Assembly: GCA_002794785.1 (NCBI GenBank)
Contig: NBBA01000018.1
Location: 62,001-126,000 of the forward strand
DNA length: 64,000 bases
Origin: Coniferiporia sulphurascens
Taxonomy: Eukaryota > Basidiomycota > Agaricomycetes > Hymenochaetales > Hymenochaetaceae
Direction: 5' to 3'
In this document: one piece after another, positions 1-10,510 of the stretch
Layout: the number at the start of each line of letters is the position of its first letter
How positions within the stretch are numbered: the stretch's first letter is position 1
Translations under genes and position numbers: made by a program
The notes under the pieces: model-generated
The model's input: only the letters and a program-made list of their open reading frames with translations
What the model was told of the DNA's origin: nothing
The model's database searches: none

Positions 1-2296
1 AGCCAATCGCTATCTTAGCCACTTGTGCGTTTGCTGGTTGCCCCAACTGACTGGGGAACAGAAACAGCTCCTTCTTGGCTACTATCAGGCAAAGGCCCAT
101 GCTTACGGCGGTGCGAGCCTGAGTGTCACGGTGTGTCCTTCAAATTGCATAAAACGTCCTTTTTTGCTATCCGTCTGCTATCCGTAACGTTCTATTGGTC
201 CAGGAACAACGACGATCTGATACTTAACGAGTCCTCCTCGAGGTAAAGGTGCAACCTTCCCATTACGATATAGGAACTCGGCACTTTCCATCTCACAGGA
301 GCGTGCCTTTGAGTCGACGACAACGGTCAACGGTATATCTTTCTCAAATGTCGTAACCCGTCACGGTTGCGGCCAACAACGGACGCAATTTATCTTGAAC
401 TAAGTTTCACCAGCGTCGAGTGACCAAGTGCCCGCAGTCACTGACCGAGCCTTTGTGCGAGTACGATTGACAACGCGCGGCTATTCCAGCTCATCAGTTT
501 TCACTTAATTGGTTGGTAAGGATTGATGGAATGATCCACCAATCCTCTCCGTATCCTAAGGCATGCCCGCGCCCCCCCAAAATGAGGGCGTATACACTTC
601 ACTTAGTATTAGAAGCGTAATATATACGGAAAACCGTGGTCACCTTCAGTACCACTTCTGAACCGCTAACTCACGTCGTTATCTCTAGGACTCTCCGACT
701 TGCAGTAACCCGCGATTTTCTTCAAAGCAGGCATAAAAGTGGCATACTATTCAGTGGGTTCTGAGGACCACCTGGAGGGGAACGTATAGCTTGCTGAAGT
801 GACACAGTTTGCAGGTGAACTCTTTCCAACAAAGTCAGGCTGTTTGGAGGATCTGGGGTCAGGACGAGGCGAGAACGGCGTTAAGTGCTGATATTTAACT
901 CGTAAGTTCAGAAGGCCGTGTTCTTATCGTATTAATCCGTGTATCTGCTGCTGGGATGGTGCTGCCGCGGAAATGGGTCCGAGTCGTTAATGGCCTTCCG
1001 TGCTTCCGGGGTCGTCCGTCTGTTAACAGCGAAGCCAGCACCACCGGTGGCGTCAGATGTTGCAATCGAAAGGCGCACTTTTGTCTCGACCACGCCGAAA
1101 AATATCTTTTCAGTATTTCAGGGTCTCCCCTTATTTATAACGATGCTCTTGGGTTGCCAACATATATGCTGAGGCATCCAGAAAAAAAGGTTGTGTCTCG
1201 CCGTTTATAAAGGTAGTTAGACGACAAACGGCCGACTGTGTAAGCACGGGGAGATGTACAGTAATTGGCGTCCTTGAGCTTGGTGCATACACGAAGTATC
1301 TACATACAAGCTGTTCAATTAATTTCGGAACTGTGGAATAATTTCCGGACACCTCCCGATAGCGGCCCGTTCGTCCGTACGTGTGAAGGTCAGACTTTTT
1401 CGAGGCCTACCATGTATGATCTTTGAAGGGGCGCCGCCGTGACTCTTTTTAACTAGATCAGAAGGCACAGAAAACAATCCGGCGTGAAGGACACCCGACG
1501 GAGTCCCATCCGCATATAAGCATCCCGGAGAACAATTATGCATGGACTTACACAACAACTTCTTATTGATCAGCGTATCGGAGTGGAACGGAGCAGTCAC
1601 AGCATCCGAGATGAGGACTTGGTACGTAGTTGGCATCTTGGATGATCTCCGTATCGACACGCTCTGGGATGGGTGTCTGTTGAAAGAAAATCCGCAAGCT
1701 TGGCCAGCTTACGTCAAGTAGAGAAAGCCGGGGAGAGCGAAGCGAAACGGTGTCGGTTCCGGTCGGTAGTTAGATTAGGAGAACGGGATGTCGTCGACTC
1801 TTGTGAGTCCCAGGTGAAAATTCCAGCAATCGATTACTCGCAGTGTCGGGAATAGTCGTATCAATTCAGCTGTGCTGGCACGGTAGCAACTCGGAAACGT
1901 TGTCTAACGAAGTTCTTCCACGAACAGGCATCCATTGCGTGTTTTCGGCGGGACGGAAGGAAATCACGCAGTATTTTCGAAAAAGCACGAGCAAGCATAG
2001 GAACAACAGCACCAGAATTACACACAGAAGTCTAGTCGTAAATCTATGATTAAGGCATTAATTGGAAGACAGTAACTGCGCGACTCATCGGGAAGAGTGT
2101 GAGCGACATTAAAGATCGCAATCGTAAAAAGGCAATACAGAGAGAAGTGAACTAGAACGACACAGGGATGGGGTCAAAGTTGGCCTACAGATTCTAAGAG
2201 GGTCTAAGAGAACGGGAAAGGACAGCGTTAATGTCTAAGGGTGTTAAACTACATAATAAAAGCTGGGGAGCCTTTAGATAATAACAAAATGGACTT
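1..2296. other. Intergenic, no recognisable gene
   Basis: I see no ORF with recognisable protein motifs, no tRNA or rRNA pattern and none of the repeats found later in the window. The longest open frames (under 115 codons on either strand) lack family motifs and are not linked by convincing introns. Base composition is mixed and not AT-rich like the copia elements. It may be unique intergenic DNA or a fast-evolving region. Confidence 0.5.
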
Positions 2297-3706
2297 CTAA
2301 GGCGGCGTGGTGCCAGCCCGAGACAGCTGATTGACTCTCGCTCGCCTACCCGCCTCGAACGTTCGCGCCCAGCTCCAGAGGTCGCTCATGAGAGGCTGGG
2401 GTTTGCTCTCGGAGGCATTATAGATGTTGCTGTTGAACCGCATGCTCGATGCATGACTGTTCATAAGCGCACGCCTCCAACCGTTGCCCGACCCCGGGAC
2501 AACGCACACGGCTGGTGCACCCATACGGTGCGTGATGTCGGGACAGACTAGCCGCGAAAGCGCTGCGAATTGGGACCAAATGGGTGCTGTACACAAGTAC
2601 TCTTCCAATGAACGCGTCTCCGCGTCGGGATCGAGACTGCTGGCCTTTGCGTGGCCATGGCCCCTCTCCGCTTGCCATGACGCGAAGCCGGAGTCCGGTG
2701 TGACTACAAGCACCACGCATTCAAGTGTGCCTATGCGATTGGCGAGCACACGTTCCACATCCTGCACGAACTCGGTATCGTTGTCCTCATTCGCATGCGC
2801 CCGGCGCACAAAAGCGAGATGAGTAAGCATAGGAGCGTCACCCAGCGCGGCGAGTGTTGCGCTTGGGAGGCACCATTTTGCCGGCGGGAGCGCAATGACG
2901 AGGTGGGAAAGGCAAGTTGCAAGAGGTGCAAGTGACGAAGGCACAGTAGAGGGGGATGGAAGATACGAGCTTAAAACCAGTTCCGAGGGGGTTGGCGATA
3001 CGGAATAATGTGTCGGAGGGGACGAATGTTTCATGTGATGAACGAGTATCGATGAGTCAACTACAAGAGTGCGAAGCGAGGCGAGGATTGGGGAGGGAGC
3101 GGAAGGCGCGGATGAGCCGAGTCCAAGGAGCGCGCCAGCCGCGGACATGAAACGATCCCGTTCGTCGAGAAGATGGCGATGACGAGAGCTGCTGGTGACG
3201 TGCTCGAGTTCGGAGGAAAACGGAGCATCAAGGGCAAGACGTGTGGTCGACTTGCCGAGGAAGGAGGAGGGCCGGAAGATTGGAATCGCAGACGAGAGTG
3301 TAATGTCGCGATGTGCGTTAGCTGTGGTCGTGCGCGAGAAAAGTTCGATTGCTTTCACTTCGTTCAAGAGCACGGCACGATACAAAACCGCATGTGCAAG
3401 GACTGCAAGGGTTTTGGAAGTGCGTGCGAGCGCACAGAGTGTCCGACGGTCAATCAGAGAGCCGGCTGGCGCAAGTTCCCCCTCATCTCTACTGTCCGAA
3501 TCATTCCCTCCAGAACCAAGTCGTTGGGATGCAAGACCCTCACGCCGATGGGGTACGGCGACTGCAACCTGCACGATCTTGAGCAAGATTTCAATCGGAA
3601 GAGTCTCGAGAGCGGGCTTGTTCGCGTTCCAGGGGAGAGATAGGGCAAGCGTCGCGGATATGGACGTCGAGCGGGTACGAGTTAGGGTAGCTGAACGGGG
3701 GCGCAT
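2297..3706 (-). CDS. F-box-like domain protein
   Basis: Single-exon frame of 469 codons from an ATG at 3706 to a TAG at 2297-2299. Residues about 33-105 read as a basidiomycete F-box-like domain: ETLPIEILLKIV, then RRTLCALARTSKTLAVLAH and an LYRAVLL segment. Such domains usually recruit Skp1 of SCF ubiquitin ligases and the rest of the protein picks substrates; this is family knowledge, not shown here. The middle and C-terminal parts are Ser/Pro/Ala-rich with scattered Leu-rich stretches and no motif I can name. The last 40 residues are basic. The N-terminus is Arg/Ser/Thr-rich without a clear signal peptide. F-box-like genes form large, variable families in agaricomycetes, so the specific role is unknown. 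Several long frames on the opposite strand are antisense shadows of this gene. Confidence 0.72.
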   Translation of the reverse strand: MRPRSATLTRTRSTSISATLALSLPWNANKPALETLPIEILLKIVQVAVAVPHRREGLASQRLGSGGNDSDSRDEGELAPAGSLIDRRTLCALARTSKTLAVLAHAVLYRAVLLNEVKAIELFSRTTTANAHRDITLSSAIPIFRPSSFLGKSTTRLALDAPFSSELEHVTSSSRHRHLLDERDRFMSAAGALLGLGSSAPSAPSPILASLRTLVVDSSILVHHMKHSSPPTHYSVSPTPSELVLSSYLPSPSTVPSSLAPLATCLSHLVIALPPAKWCLPSATLAALGDAPMLTHLAFVRRAHANEDNDTEFVQDVERVLANRIGTLECVVLVVTPDSGFASWQAERGHGHAKASSLDPDAETRSLEEYLCTAPIWSQFAALSRLVCPDITHRMGAPAVCVVPGSGNGWRRALMNSHASSMRFNSNIYNASESKPQPLMSDLWSWARTFEAGRRARVNQLSRAGTTPP

Positions 3707-4064
3707 TGTGGTGAGTGTCTAAGAATAATAGTGGGTATCGGATGCGGGAGGGTAAGGGATTATATATGTGTCTATGCGATCCAGGGAGTCATGGTCGTAA
3801 GCGAAAAAAGTGGTCGTATAAATACGGGATCGCGTCACTCTGTTGCTGTGCAATCGTCACGGGCACGTGATTCCCATTGGAAATGGAGCAACTGGATGAA
3901 ACGGGAAAGACTCCAAGAGTGGGGGCATCAAATATGAAGAAGGAAAGGTTGTTTTCATTCGGCGTGCTCTGGCTATTGAAATGAGAAATCACAGTGTTTG
4001 GAATTACAGGTTTATACACACGTAAGTAAATACAAGGATTGTCCAATCGCACATGTGCTAGCCA
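3707..4064. other. Intergenic spacer
   Basis: 358 bp between the F-box-like start and the 3' end of the oxidase-subunit gene. No coding motif is seen. It should hold the F-box promoter (reading leftwards) and the oxidase 3' UTR. Confidence 0.5.
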
Positions 4065-4439
4065 CTAAGAACTCCAGCCTTTCGACGCCGGACGTATGAA
4101 TTCGGACCAGCTGCTCATTGTTTGGAGCTTCGGATGCAAACGGACGTCAGGAGAGATGAGGTCATGGAAGAGAGGGGGAAAGACATACAGCTTAAATGCT
4201 ACCGCTGCAAAGGGCACGGCGAACGATGCGCCTATGAACCCAACGGTCTTTGCCACGAACGTACCCTTCTTCTCATACTTGAAGGGAAAGTTCTGTACAA
4301 GCGATCAATGGATAAAAGGCCGTGGAGCTGTTGGGAAATTGATTACATTGTTCACTGTGTTTTCGACGTGGAGCGCACGGGCACGGGTAGTCTGGGGAAG
4401 ACGGGGCCGGGCGCGGAAGGAGGCGCGAAGGAGAGACAT
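4065..4439 (-). CDS. COX8: Cytochrome c oxidase subunit, COX8/COX7C type
   Basis: Spliced minus-strand gene. Exon 1 is 4439-4347 (31 codons: MSLLRASFRARP and on, an Arg/Ser/Leu-rich mitochondrial presequence ending RALHVENTV). A 54-nt intron (4346-4293, GTAATC...TACAG) follows. Exon 2 from 4292 reads NFPFKYEKKGTFVAK and then the hydrophobic helix FIGASFAVPFAAVAFKL. The NFPF motif followed by one membrane helix with AVPF matches the small complex IV subunit known as yeast Cox8 and animal COX7C, an inner-membrane protein. The C-terminus is uncertain. A second GT (4188) allows splicing to an AG ending at 4128 (short ...KLSKQ end) or 4111 (ending at 4065). Without that intron the frame runs on to 4065. 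It is transcribed divergently from the deacetylase gene. Confidence 0.68.
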
Positions 4440-4760
4440 GATGGGGGGAATAAGACGACAAGTAATGTGACTCTGGCTTTATAGGTTACCAGGAAGCTCG
4501 AGGGGGCGTGACAAGAAGGTGTCGAATGAATGTATTTAATTCCCACAAAAGGTAACCATATAATCCCGGCGGTCTGCGTATATTCAAGCTCCGACGTGTA
4601 CCGCGTACCTTTTTAAAGAAAATATTAATGCCAGCGCAGCGACAAGCATATGGCCACTTGCCCGTTCCTGTCGCCGTCCGAGTGCTCTGCACGAGCAACG
4701 TGCGTCTCGGCCCTCTCATATACCCTGCCTTTCCCCCGTCTCTCCTGAACCGCGCCCACC
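4440..4760. promoter_or_regulatory. Shared divergent promoter region
   Basis: 321 bp lie between the two start codons of the divergent oxidase-subunit and deacetylase genes, so both promoters must sit here. I see no classic TATA box at a convincing distance. The plus-strand start has a good context (CCCACCATG at 4755-4763). No specific factor site is claimed. Confidence 0.45.
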
Positions 4761-6858
4761 ATGTCCTCTCCCACCAACAGCTCAAACGGGCTTGTATGCT
4801 TCACAAACTGCCTCCTCGCTCAGGAGGACGGCTCGCTCGTCCAAAAGGACTTGTGGGTTGATGGCCGCCGCGGCGTCATCGTTGATGCCCAGGTGAGATT
4901 TTCGATCCTGCTCCTCCCGGCTTTCTCTTCAGCTTCTTCACTCTGGCTGACACAGTTAATGCATCCAGCGAACCTTCTTTCTTCGCAAGGAACGACCAGA
5001 CACCGTGGTCGACCTCGGCGGCAACATTCTCAGGCAAGTCTCACGTTTAATGTGCAAGTGTGAAAGGGGCTAATTGGACTGCGCTACTACTCTGTCCGAC
5101 TACCAGCCCTGGCCTCATAGATGTCCAAATTAATGGCGCATATAACTTCGATTTCTCGGTGTATGATGGCGATGACGAAGCATACCGGGCGGGAATGGAC
5201 ATGATTGCCCGCCGGATCGTGGAAACTGGTGTCACTGCGTGCGTATGCATAACTGTCCGATTTAAATGTGCTCTAAATGGATTCATACAGCCTTCTTCCC
5301 ACCATCATCGTATGTCCCTCTTCTCCAACTGAAAGACTTGCAGGTGTAAATAAATCAACTTGCCCATGTAGACTCAAGAGAGCACCCTCTATCCGCACCT
5401 CCTGCACCTCCTCCGTCCACGTACACCCTCTCCCACACCGGACTTCCCTCATGGCGGTGCTACGCTTCTCGGTTGGCACGCGGAAGGCCCCTTCCTGCAG
5501 GGCGTCAAGCGTGGCGCACATGACCAGGCTCTTCTTCAGCCAGCCGGCGCCGGTATACCCGATGTCGAAAGGGTATACGGAACAAACAACCTTGCCGTCC
5601 GTGAAGACTGGGAGCTTACGAGCGCAGCGGATGCCACTGTCTCCGGTGCCGGTGTCCGCGTCATTACGCTCGCGCCCGAGCTGCCAGGTATCCTTGCAGC
5701 TATTGGCGAGCTTAGCCAGCGTGGCGTTATAGTGAGCATCGGTCACAGTGTTGCAAGCGCGGATACTGCCGCGCGTGCAGTGCGCCGTGGTGCACGAATG
5801 GTGACGCATCTGTTCAACGCGATGCCGCAACTGCACCACCGCGACCCCGGTATCATCGGTCTGCTCGGCGCAAGCCCTGCAAGTCTTACTTCTACTGACG
5901 GAGGATACGCTTCCGGTTGCGGGTGCGGTAATGACAGTCTACCTTCACCAGTATTACCTGGTGACAAGCATAGCGGTTTCGCTGGGGAGACGGCGCCGGT
6001 GACGCGTGGAACGATGGTATCTAACGAGGGCGCAGAGGCGCTTGATGAGCATGATACCCCACCGCACACACCCGTCTTCCGTGCAAGTTCGGGGAACGGT
6101 GCGGTTGAAATAGATGACGAGAAGCCAGTCGACACGCAACGCCCGTTCTACGGTATGATTGTTGACGGCGTGCACTCACACCCCAATTCCGTTAGGGTGC
6201 GCGAACAGCTTGATCATTTGCGCTCCTTATAGACTAATTAATGTCGTGGATACTTTCAGTTGGCATACACGGCACACAAAGACGGATGTGTACTTGTTAC
6301 GGATGGTGCGTATTCGCTTTCTTTTTTTTATCAATGTAACAATCCAGTCTCATCTTCTCGACCGCATAGCGATGAAAATCCTCGATCCGAACATGCCCGA
6401 TGGAACGTACGAATGGCGCGATGACCGGCGTGTCGTAAAAGAGGGCGTGCGCCTTTTCATCGAGGGCACCGACACACTTGCTGGAAGGTACGCTTTGCTC
6501 TCCATGTGCATGATCTTTTTGTTCATACTAAGCCATATCTATAGTGTTGTGACTCTTGACACCTGTGTACGAAACTTTGCGCGCTTCACGGGCTGCACTC
6601 TGGGCGAAGCGATTCGATGTGCGACGTACAATCCAGCAAAGTACATACTACTCTTGTCTTCCAGGGTTTTTTTTTCGCGTTCGCTAACGATGCTGGCATT
6701 TTCTTCTGTACAGGTGTCTGGGAATCGAAAACAGGAAGGGTACGCTGCGTGCGGGAGCAGATGCAGACCTTGTCGTATTCGATCATCAGGGCGCTGTCCT
6801 CAGCACGTGGGTTCACGGCCAGCAGGTGTGGAGCCGTACCCCAACTCAAACTGTATAA
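4761..6858 (+). CDS. nagA: N-acetylglucosamine-6-phosphate deacetylase
   Basis: Removes the acetyl group from GlcNAc-6-phosphate in the cytosolic route that uses chitin-derived GlcNAc. Nine exons give a continuous 525-residue frame: 4761-4892, 4969-5033, 5107-5238, 5291-5309, 5372-6196, 6260-6305, 6370-6487, 6545-6640, 6714-6858 (TAA). Landmarks of this amidohydrolase are PGLIDVQINGAY near residue 66, GWHAEGPF (Glu154), VSIGHS (His241), THLFNAM (His262), DGVHSHPNSVR (381-391), VTDAMK (Asp406) and GTLRAGADADLVVFD near the end. Glu154, His241 and His262 match the metal ligands of the family, and Asp406 the catalytic acid/base. A low-complexity insert of roughly 87 residues lies between GLLGAS and RPFYG. 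Introns are 51-76 nt. The second has a GC donor (5034) and exon 4 is only 19 nt. The gene looks intact. Confidence 0.93.
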
Positions 6859-7475
6859 TTTTTGGCGCTTGTAGTCGTACGGGCGTATTGACATGAGAGA
6901 GGGAGGAACCGGGAAGAACAAATGTTCTCGAGCCCGGTTTTTACATGAACCGATGTGTTTTTTTAGCGTATCAGATAGATTTGCATGTCAGCCGTACGTT
7001 GTGAAGTGATGAATCCCATTAGTGAATGGTCCCTGCATCACTGTGGTTTGACTCCTTTACACACCACTGTTCCTTTGCAGTCTGGTTTTTCAATATTGTT
7101 TTTTTTCTTCAGGTCTGGTCTCAATCAAATTTGCATGGTTAATTATGATTAGTCCAATCCATTTACAGCATAGTCCAACTCCTTTGCACACCCAACCATC
7201 TTTTACATTTTGACCATCCTCAGCATCTTTTTAATCTCACAACCCTTTTCTAAAAAACTATGTTAATATATGTGGGGAGCCCACATAGAGTGGAGAGGCA
7301 AAGCTATGCACATGACTTAATCCTAGTTGAGCAAGGGAATGGCCTTTTTCAAGGCTGGCTTGAGAGACAAGAGGATGTTCTCACAGGGGGGGGGCACACA
7401 GCATCAAGCTACCACTGACTAAGCTAGCTTTTTGAGAGCCCCTAACCGGATAACTGGAGGGGTTTGCCCCCCAAT
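6859..7475. other. 3' flank and boundary of the transposon zone
   Basis: AT-rich stretch with T-runs after the deacetylase stop. It should contain that gene's 3' UTR. No coding motif is seen. From about 7476 the sequence turns into LINE 3' tails. Confidence 0.5.
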
Positions 7476-7740
7476 TATTCCTTCAGAATTACATAGTACA
7501 TGATTACATAACTACTGAGGCACCCTTTTCTAAAAATAATAATAATTTATTATTCCTGCAGAACTACATATTACATCTGCCCCCCCCTCCCCCCCCCCAA
7601 GGGGGGGCCATGACTACATAACTACAGAGGTGCCTGTCATTTAAAAAAGAAAGATTATTCCTTCAGAATTACCTAATACATGCTTAAGTAACTACAGGGG
7701 CACCTGTCAGTGCACATTGCATGCAACTGGGCAGGGAGCC
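7476..7740 (-). repeat. Serial degenerate LINE 3' ends
   Basis: Three short, decayed copies of the LINE-A 3' terminus lie head to tail on the minus strand. Each begins with an ATTCCTKCAG box (about 7480, 7549 and 7655), followed by a degenerate stretch and a GAGGYRCC-like block. The second keeps a C/G-run hairpin (about 7577-7609). Each has lost everything 5' of the tail. Confidence 0.6.
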
Positions 7741-7747
7741 TTGTGTA

Positions 7748-7780
<33 letters not shown>

Positions 7781-7915
7781 CCTGCAGTATTACATAATTA
7801 CAAGCTGCCCCCAAAGGGGAGGCCCTAACTACATAAAAACAGAGGCACCCATCATCATGCATTGCACAAAACTGTGTGGGGGCCCTGCTTCCTGAAGGGT
7901 GCCAAAGTGTGAAGG
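7741..7915 (-). mobile_element. LINE-A 3' UTR, host of a LINE-B insertion
   Basis: Minus-strand LINE-A 3' end: an (ATT)n tail at about 7750-7782, the ATTCCTGCAGTATTACATAA box, a shortened hairpin, then CCTAACTACAT and the GCCCTGCT block. It stops at AGTGTGAAGG (7906-7915), which reappears at 10501-10510 on the far side of the LINE-B insertion. The same LINE-A copy then continues at 10511. Confidence 0.75.
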
Positions 7916-9723
7916 TTGGCTGAGCTTCGACTCAGCCTACCAGCACAGGCATGGCCTGATCATGCATTGCAGGTGGCACAACCACCCACCCTGGCTGGCA
8001 CAGTCAACCTCCCATGTCCTTGGCAGATGTGAAACATTCCAGCCTTGGATATGCTGTGTCTGGCCCAAGAGCAACCCCCTCCCTGTCCACCATTCTGAAT
8101 GGGCAGATGAAAACCACCTCCTGGTCCTAAGGCGCTGGCTATGCCTTACAGGCCACCTCAACCAGATGTCTGACCACACAGCTGGGGCGATTCACCTTGC
8201 CTTTGCAGCTATGGACTTGGACAGCCTCCCCACCAACAATGACCTGGACTTGGACACCCTCAGTGTTAGATTCGCTCCCTGATTAAGGGTTAGAAACAAG
8301 TGATAACAGATTCACACAATGGTACTAGTTAGTTTAGGGTAGGCTTGGTACCCTTTACTCGCTAGAGTGTTAGAGCTGATGATGGTGGTAAGAGACAAGA
8401 GGTGAATTAAACTGCTTTTTATTGCAATTTTACATTGGGCTTTTATACCCTGCATGTTGTAGTCTATTTACTACATTCTAGTATGTACCACTACATACTA
8501 CTCTCAATTTATAAGTCATAGGAACATTCCAGTATGCACTTGTACATGCATTTAACTATTACTAAGTGTCCTATGAGTCAACAGTCTATTCCAGTATGTT
8601 CTACAGCCTACTGTGCTATCTTTATCCTATGCTAGAACCTTCACTGAGTTTCCATCAAGTCATACAGTATAATACCTAAGGTAACCAATCTTGGATACCA
8701 CTATACCTATGATGCTTCTCCTAATTTCCCAATCAGTTCTGCTGTGCAATGTGCTATACTTGGCTCTCATCAATTATGTCTTTAATTGATCACTGTGCTC
8801 CCATTGGCTATTCTTAGCCGAATGCTTAGATATACTTGTGTGGCTCAGTGCTTATGCTAGCCTTCTTAATCTTATCTTGTTGTGGCTTGTTACTTATTAC
8901 CATGGACTAAGATTTAGTCATTCTGCCTATAGATTAATGATATTGGTGAAAGGGGTTTGCTCTGGTGTCCTATTGTCTATTAGCATAAAGAGCTCTTCAG
9001 GCCCTACATTCATAAGGTTTACAATTCTATTGTAACCTGGCATGATGTGATATGATGGTTCTTGATTCATCCAGCATATGAGTATCTCTCTGTCAACATT
9101 CATCATCTTGGGTGTTCCTAATTCCCTTCAATCTACTGTTGTATGTCCTTTGGCTACAAAGGTGTTCATGTATGCAAACATTTGTTCTCATAATTGCTTG
9201 TTTATATTATGAACTATTTGGTTGGCATTCTTAGTGTAATCGGTTTGTGCTATCACTGTTCATTGATAACATAAATTGTCATGTGGCCAATTACATATCC
9301 TAGTCCTGATGTAAGCATTGATTACCCATCTGTTGTATTGGTAAGAGAACATTGTTGCTCTATGTTTGATTACAATTTCTTGTTTATCCATTACTGGTAC
9401 TTCCCTTGTAATGTGATTGAATGTGATTTGACAATTATCATATCCTGTGTTTGCACCTATTGTTGCACATGCTATGTTGAAAACCTTCCAGCTAATTAGA
9501 TTTGCATCTTTACATCACTGACACATTCCCTGGGTATCTATTATGTTTACAGGTCTCTCCATGTCGATCTTGCTAATCTGTTGATCCAGCGATCACGATT
9601 TTCATCAATTTACCAACACTCAGGGGCTACATGCACAGGTTGCTTGGATCCAGAACTCAGGATGTGGACCTGGCTCTTTTGGAGCTCTCAGGTATGCTCC
9701 CCCCATTTTCCTCTGACTCTTGA
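7916..9723 (+). pseudogene. LINE-B ORF2 C-terminal fragment, interrupted
   Basis: 7916-8263 encodes the LINE-B C-terminal Cys/His domain (WLSFDSAY, HCRWHNHPPW, HVLGRCETFQPW, ADENHLLVLRRW) up to DLDLDTL. The frame is cut by the 1355-bp LTR-like insertion and resumes at 9624 (GYMHRLLG, ALLELSG) to a TGA at 9721-9723. RNase H, RT and endonuclease are absent because of 5' truncation. Confidence 0.75.
8264..9618. mobile_element. Probable solo LTR, 1355 bp
   Basis: Begins TGTTAG and ends CCAACA (TG...CA), flanked by 5-bp CTCAG duplications (8259-8263 and 9619-9623), and sits inside a readable LINE-B codon run. No gag or pol is inside. The right length class, TG/CA ends and 5-bp TSD fit a solo LTR left by LTR-LTR recombination. 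The sequence does not match the copia or gypsy LTRs in this window. A non-autonomous element without LTR character is the alternative. Confidence 0.65.
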
Positions 9724-9766
9724 CTGCCCTTTGGATTCCCCATCAGTTTCTTCTATGGCACTTGCA

Positions 9767-10211
9767 TGGAAGCCAACCAGAAGTTGGCAACACTGAAGTT
9801 CAGCCTAAGACAGAAAGGACAAAGGTGTCTTTGTTGCTGTCAGATAGACTGCATACATTCCAAGCTAATACTACTCACCTTTGTTGCTGTCAGATAGACT
9901 GAGGCAACAAAGGTATGGAAAGTGGACAGGAATAGCAGGAACATTATGTAATGATGGTTCTGTACAGTCCGCACCAATTCCGATCCTTCCTGTGCCAAGC
10001 CAACAAGTCCGACTGGTCATGTGCCAAGTATGACATGCATGTTGGTACCACCTGTCAGGTTGGAGCAGCTTCCTGCACATCAGCTGATAGATGCCGCTTG
10101 TTGGGACATGGCAGTGTCAAGCAGTGTTCCCGCACATCAGCTCTGTCAAGCGGGGTGGGGCAGCCATGTTGGGTTTGTGTTGGGTGATTGTGGTGAGCCC
10201 CTAGGCTTACA
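9767..10211. mobile_element. Probable solo LTR, 445 bp
   Basis: Begins TGGAAGCC and ends GGCTTACA (near-inverted 8-bp ends, TG...CA). It is flanked by TTGCA at 9762-9766 and 10212-10216 and lies in the LINE-B 3' UTR. A 23-bp direct repeat occurs inside at 9829-9851 and 9879-9901. No coding capacity is seen. Confidence 0.65.
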
Positions 10212-10510
10212 TTGCAGCCACTCCATTTCTATTCTAAGGGACTGTCTCTTCCTGATCTCATCTAACTTGGTTATGGTTTTCTCAGTCACAATATGTATTC
10301 CTCCCTCTCCCTCTCTTTATTTATCCCTAATAGGGTGTGTAAGACCACTAGGCCTCCTTGGAGGCATGCACCCCACCTAGTTTCACTTGATGAGCAATGA
10401 CAGGTGCCTCAGTAGTTAGGTAGTTTACAGGCAGCCCCTATGGGGCCACAGGTGTATTATGTAACTCAGTAGGAATAATAAATTTAAAAATAAAATAAAA
10501 AGTGTGAAGG

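Larger units (their letters stand above)
7916..10500 (+). mobile_element. 5'-truncated LINE-B with two LTR insertions
   Basis: Flanked by the 10-bp TSD AGTGTGAAGG (7906-7915 and 10501-10510). It starts inside the ORF2 C-terminal domain and ends in AATAATAAATTT plus an A-rich tail. Two LTR-like insertions split it (8264-9618 and 9767-10211). Without them the element is about 775 bp. Confidence 0.8.

Noticed and set aside
1131..2049. Small genes in the first 2 kb
   Set aside because: Frames of 60-113 codons without motifs, splice partners or sequence bias; expected by chance.
3173..3722. Plus-strand frames of 156 and 175 codons antisense to the F-box-like gene
   Set aside because: They lack protein motifs and lie opposite a 469-codon frame with a recognisable domain; typical shadows.
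5273..6135. Minus-strand frames of 130-188 codons over the deacetylase
   Set aside because: Antisense to a gene whose nine exons and catalytic motifs are fully readable on the plus strand.
7577..7610. CRISPR-like or regulatory palindromes at the C/G runs
   Set aside because: They are the terminal hairpin of LINE-A 3' UTRs, always at the same place before the GGAATAA tail.
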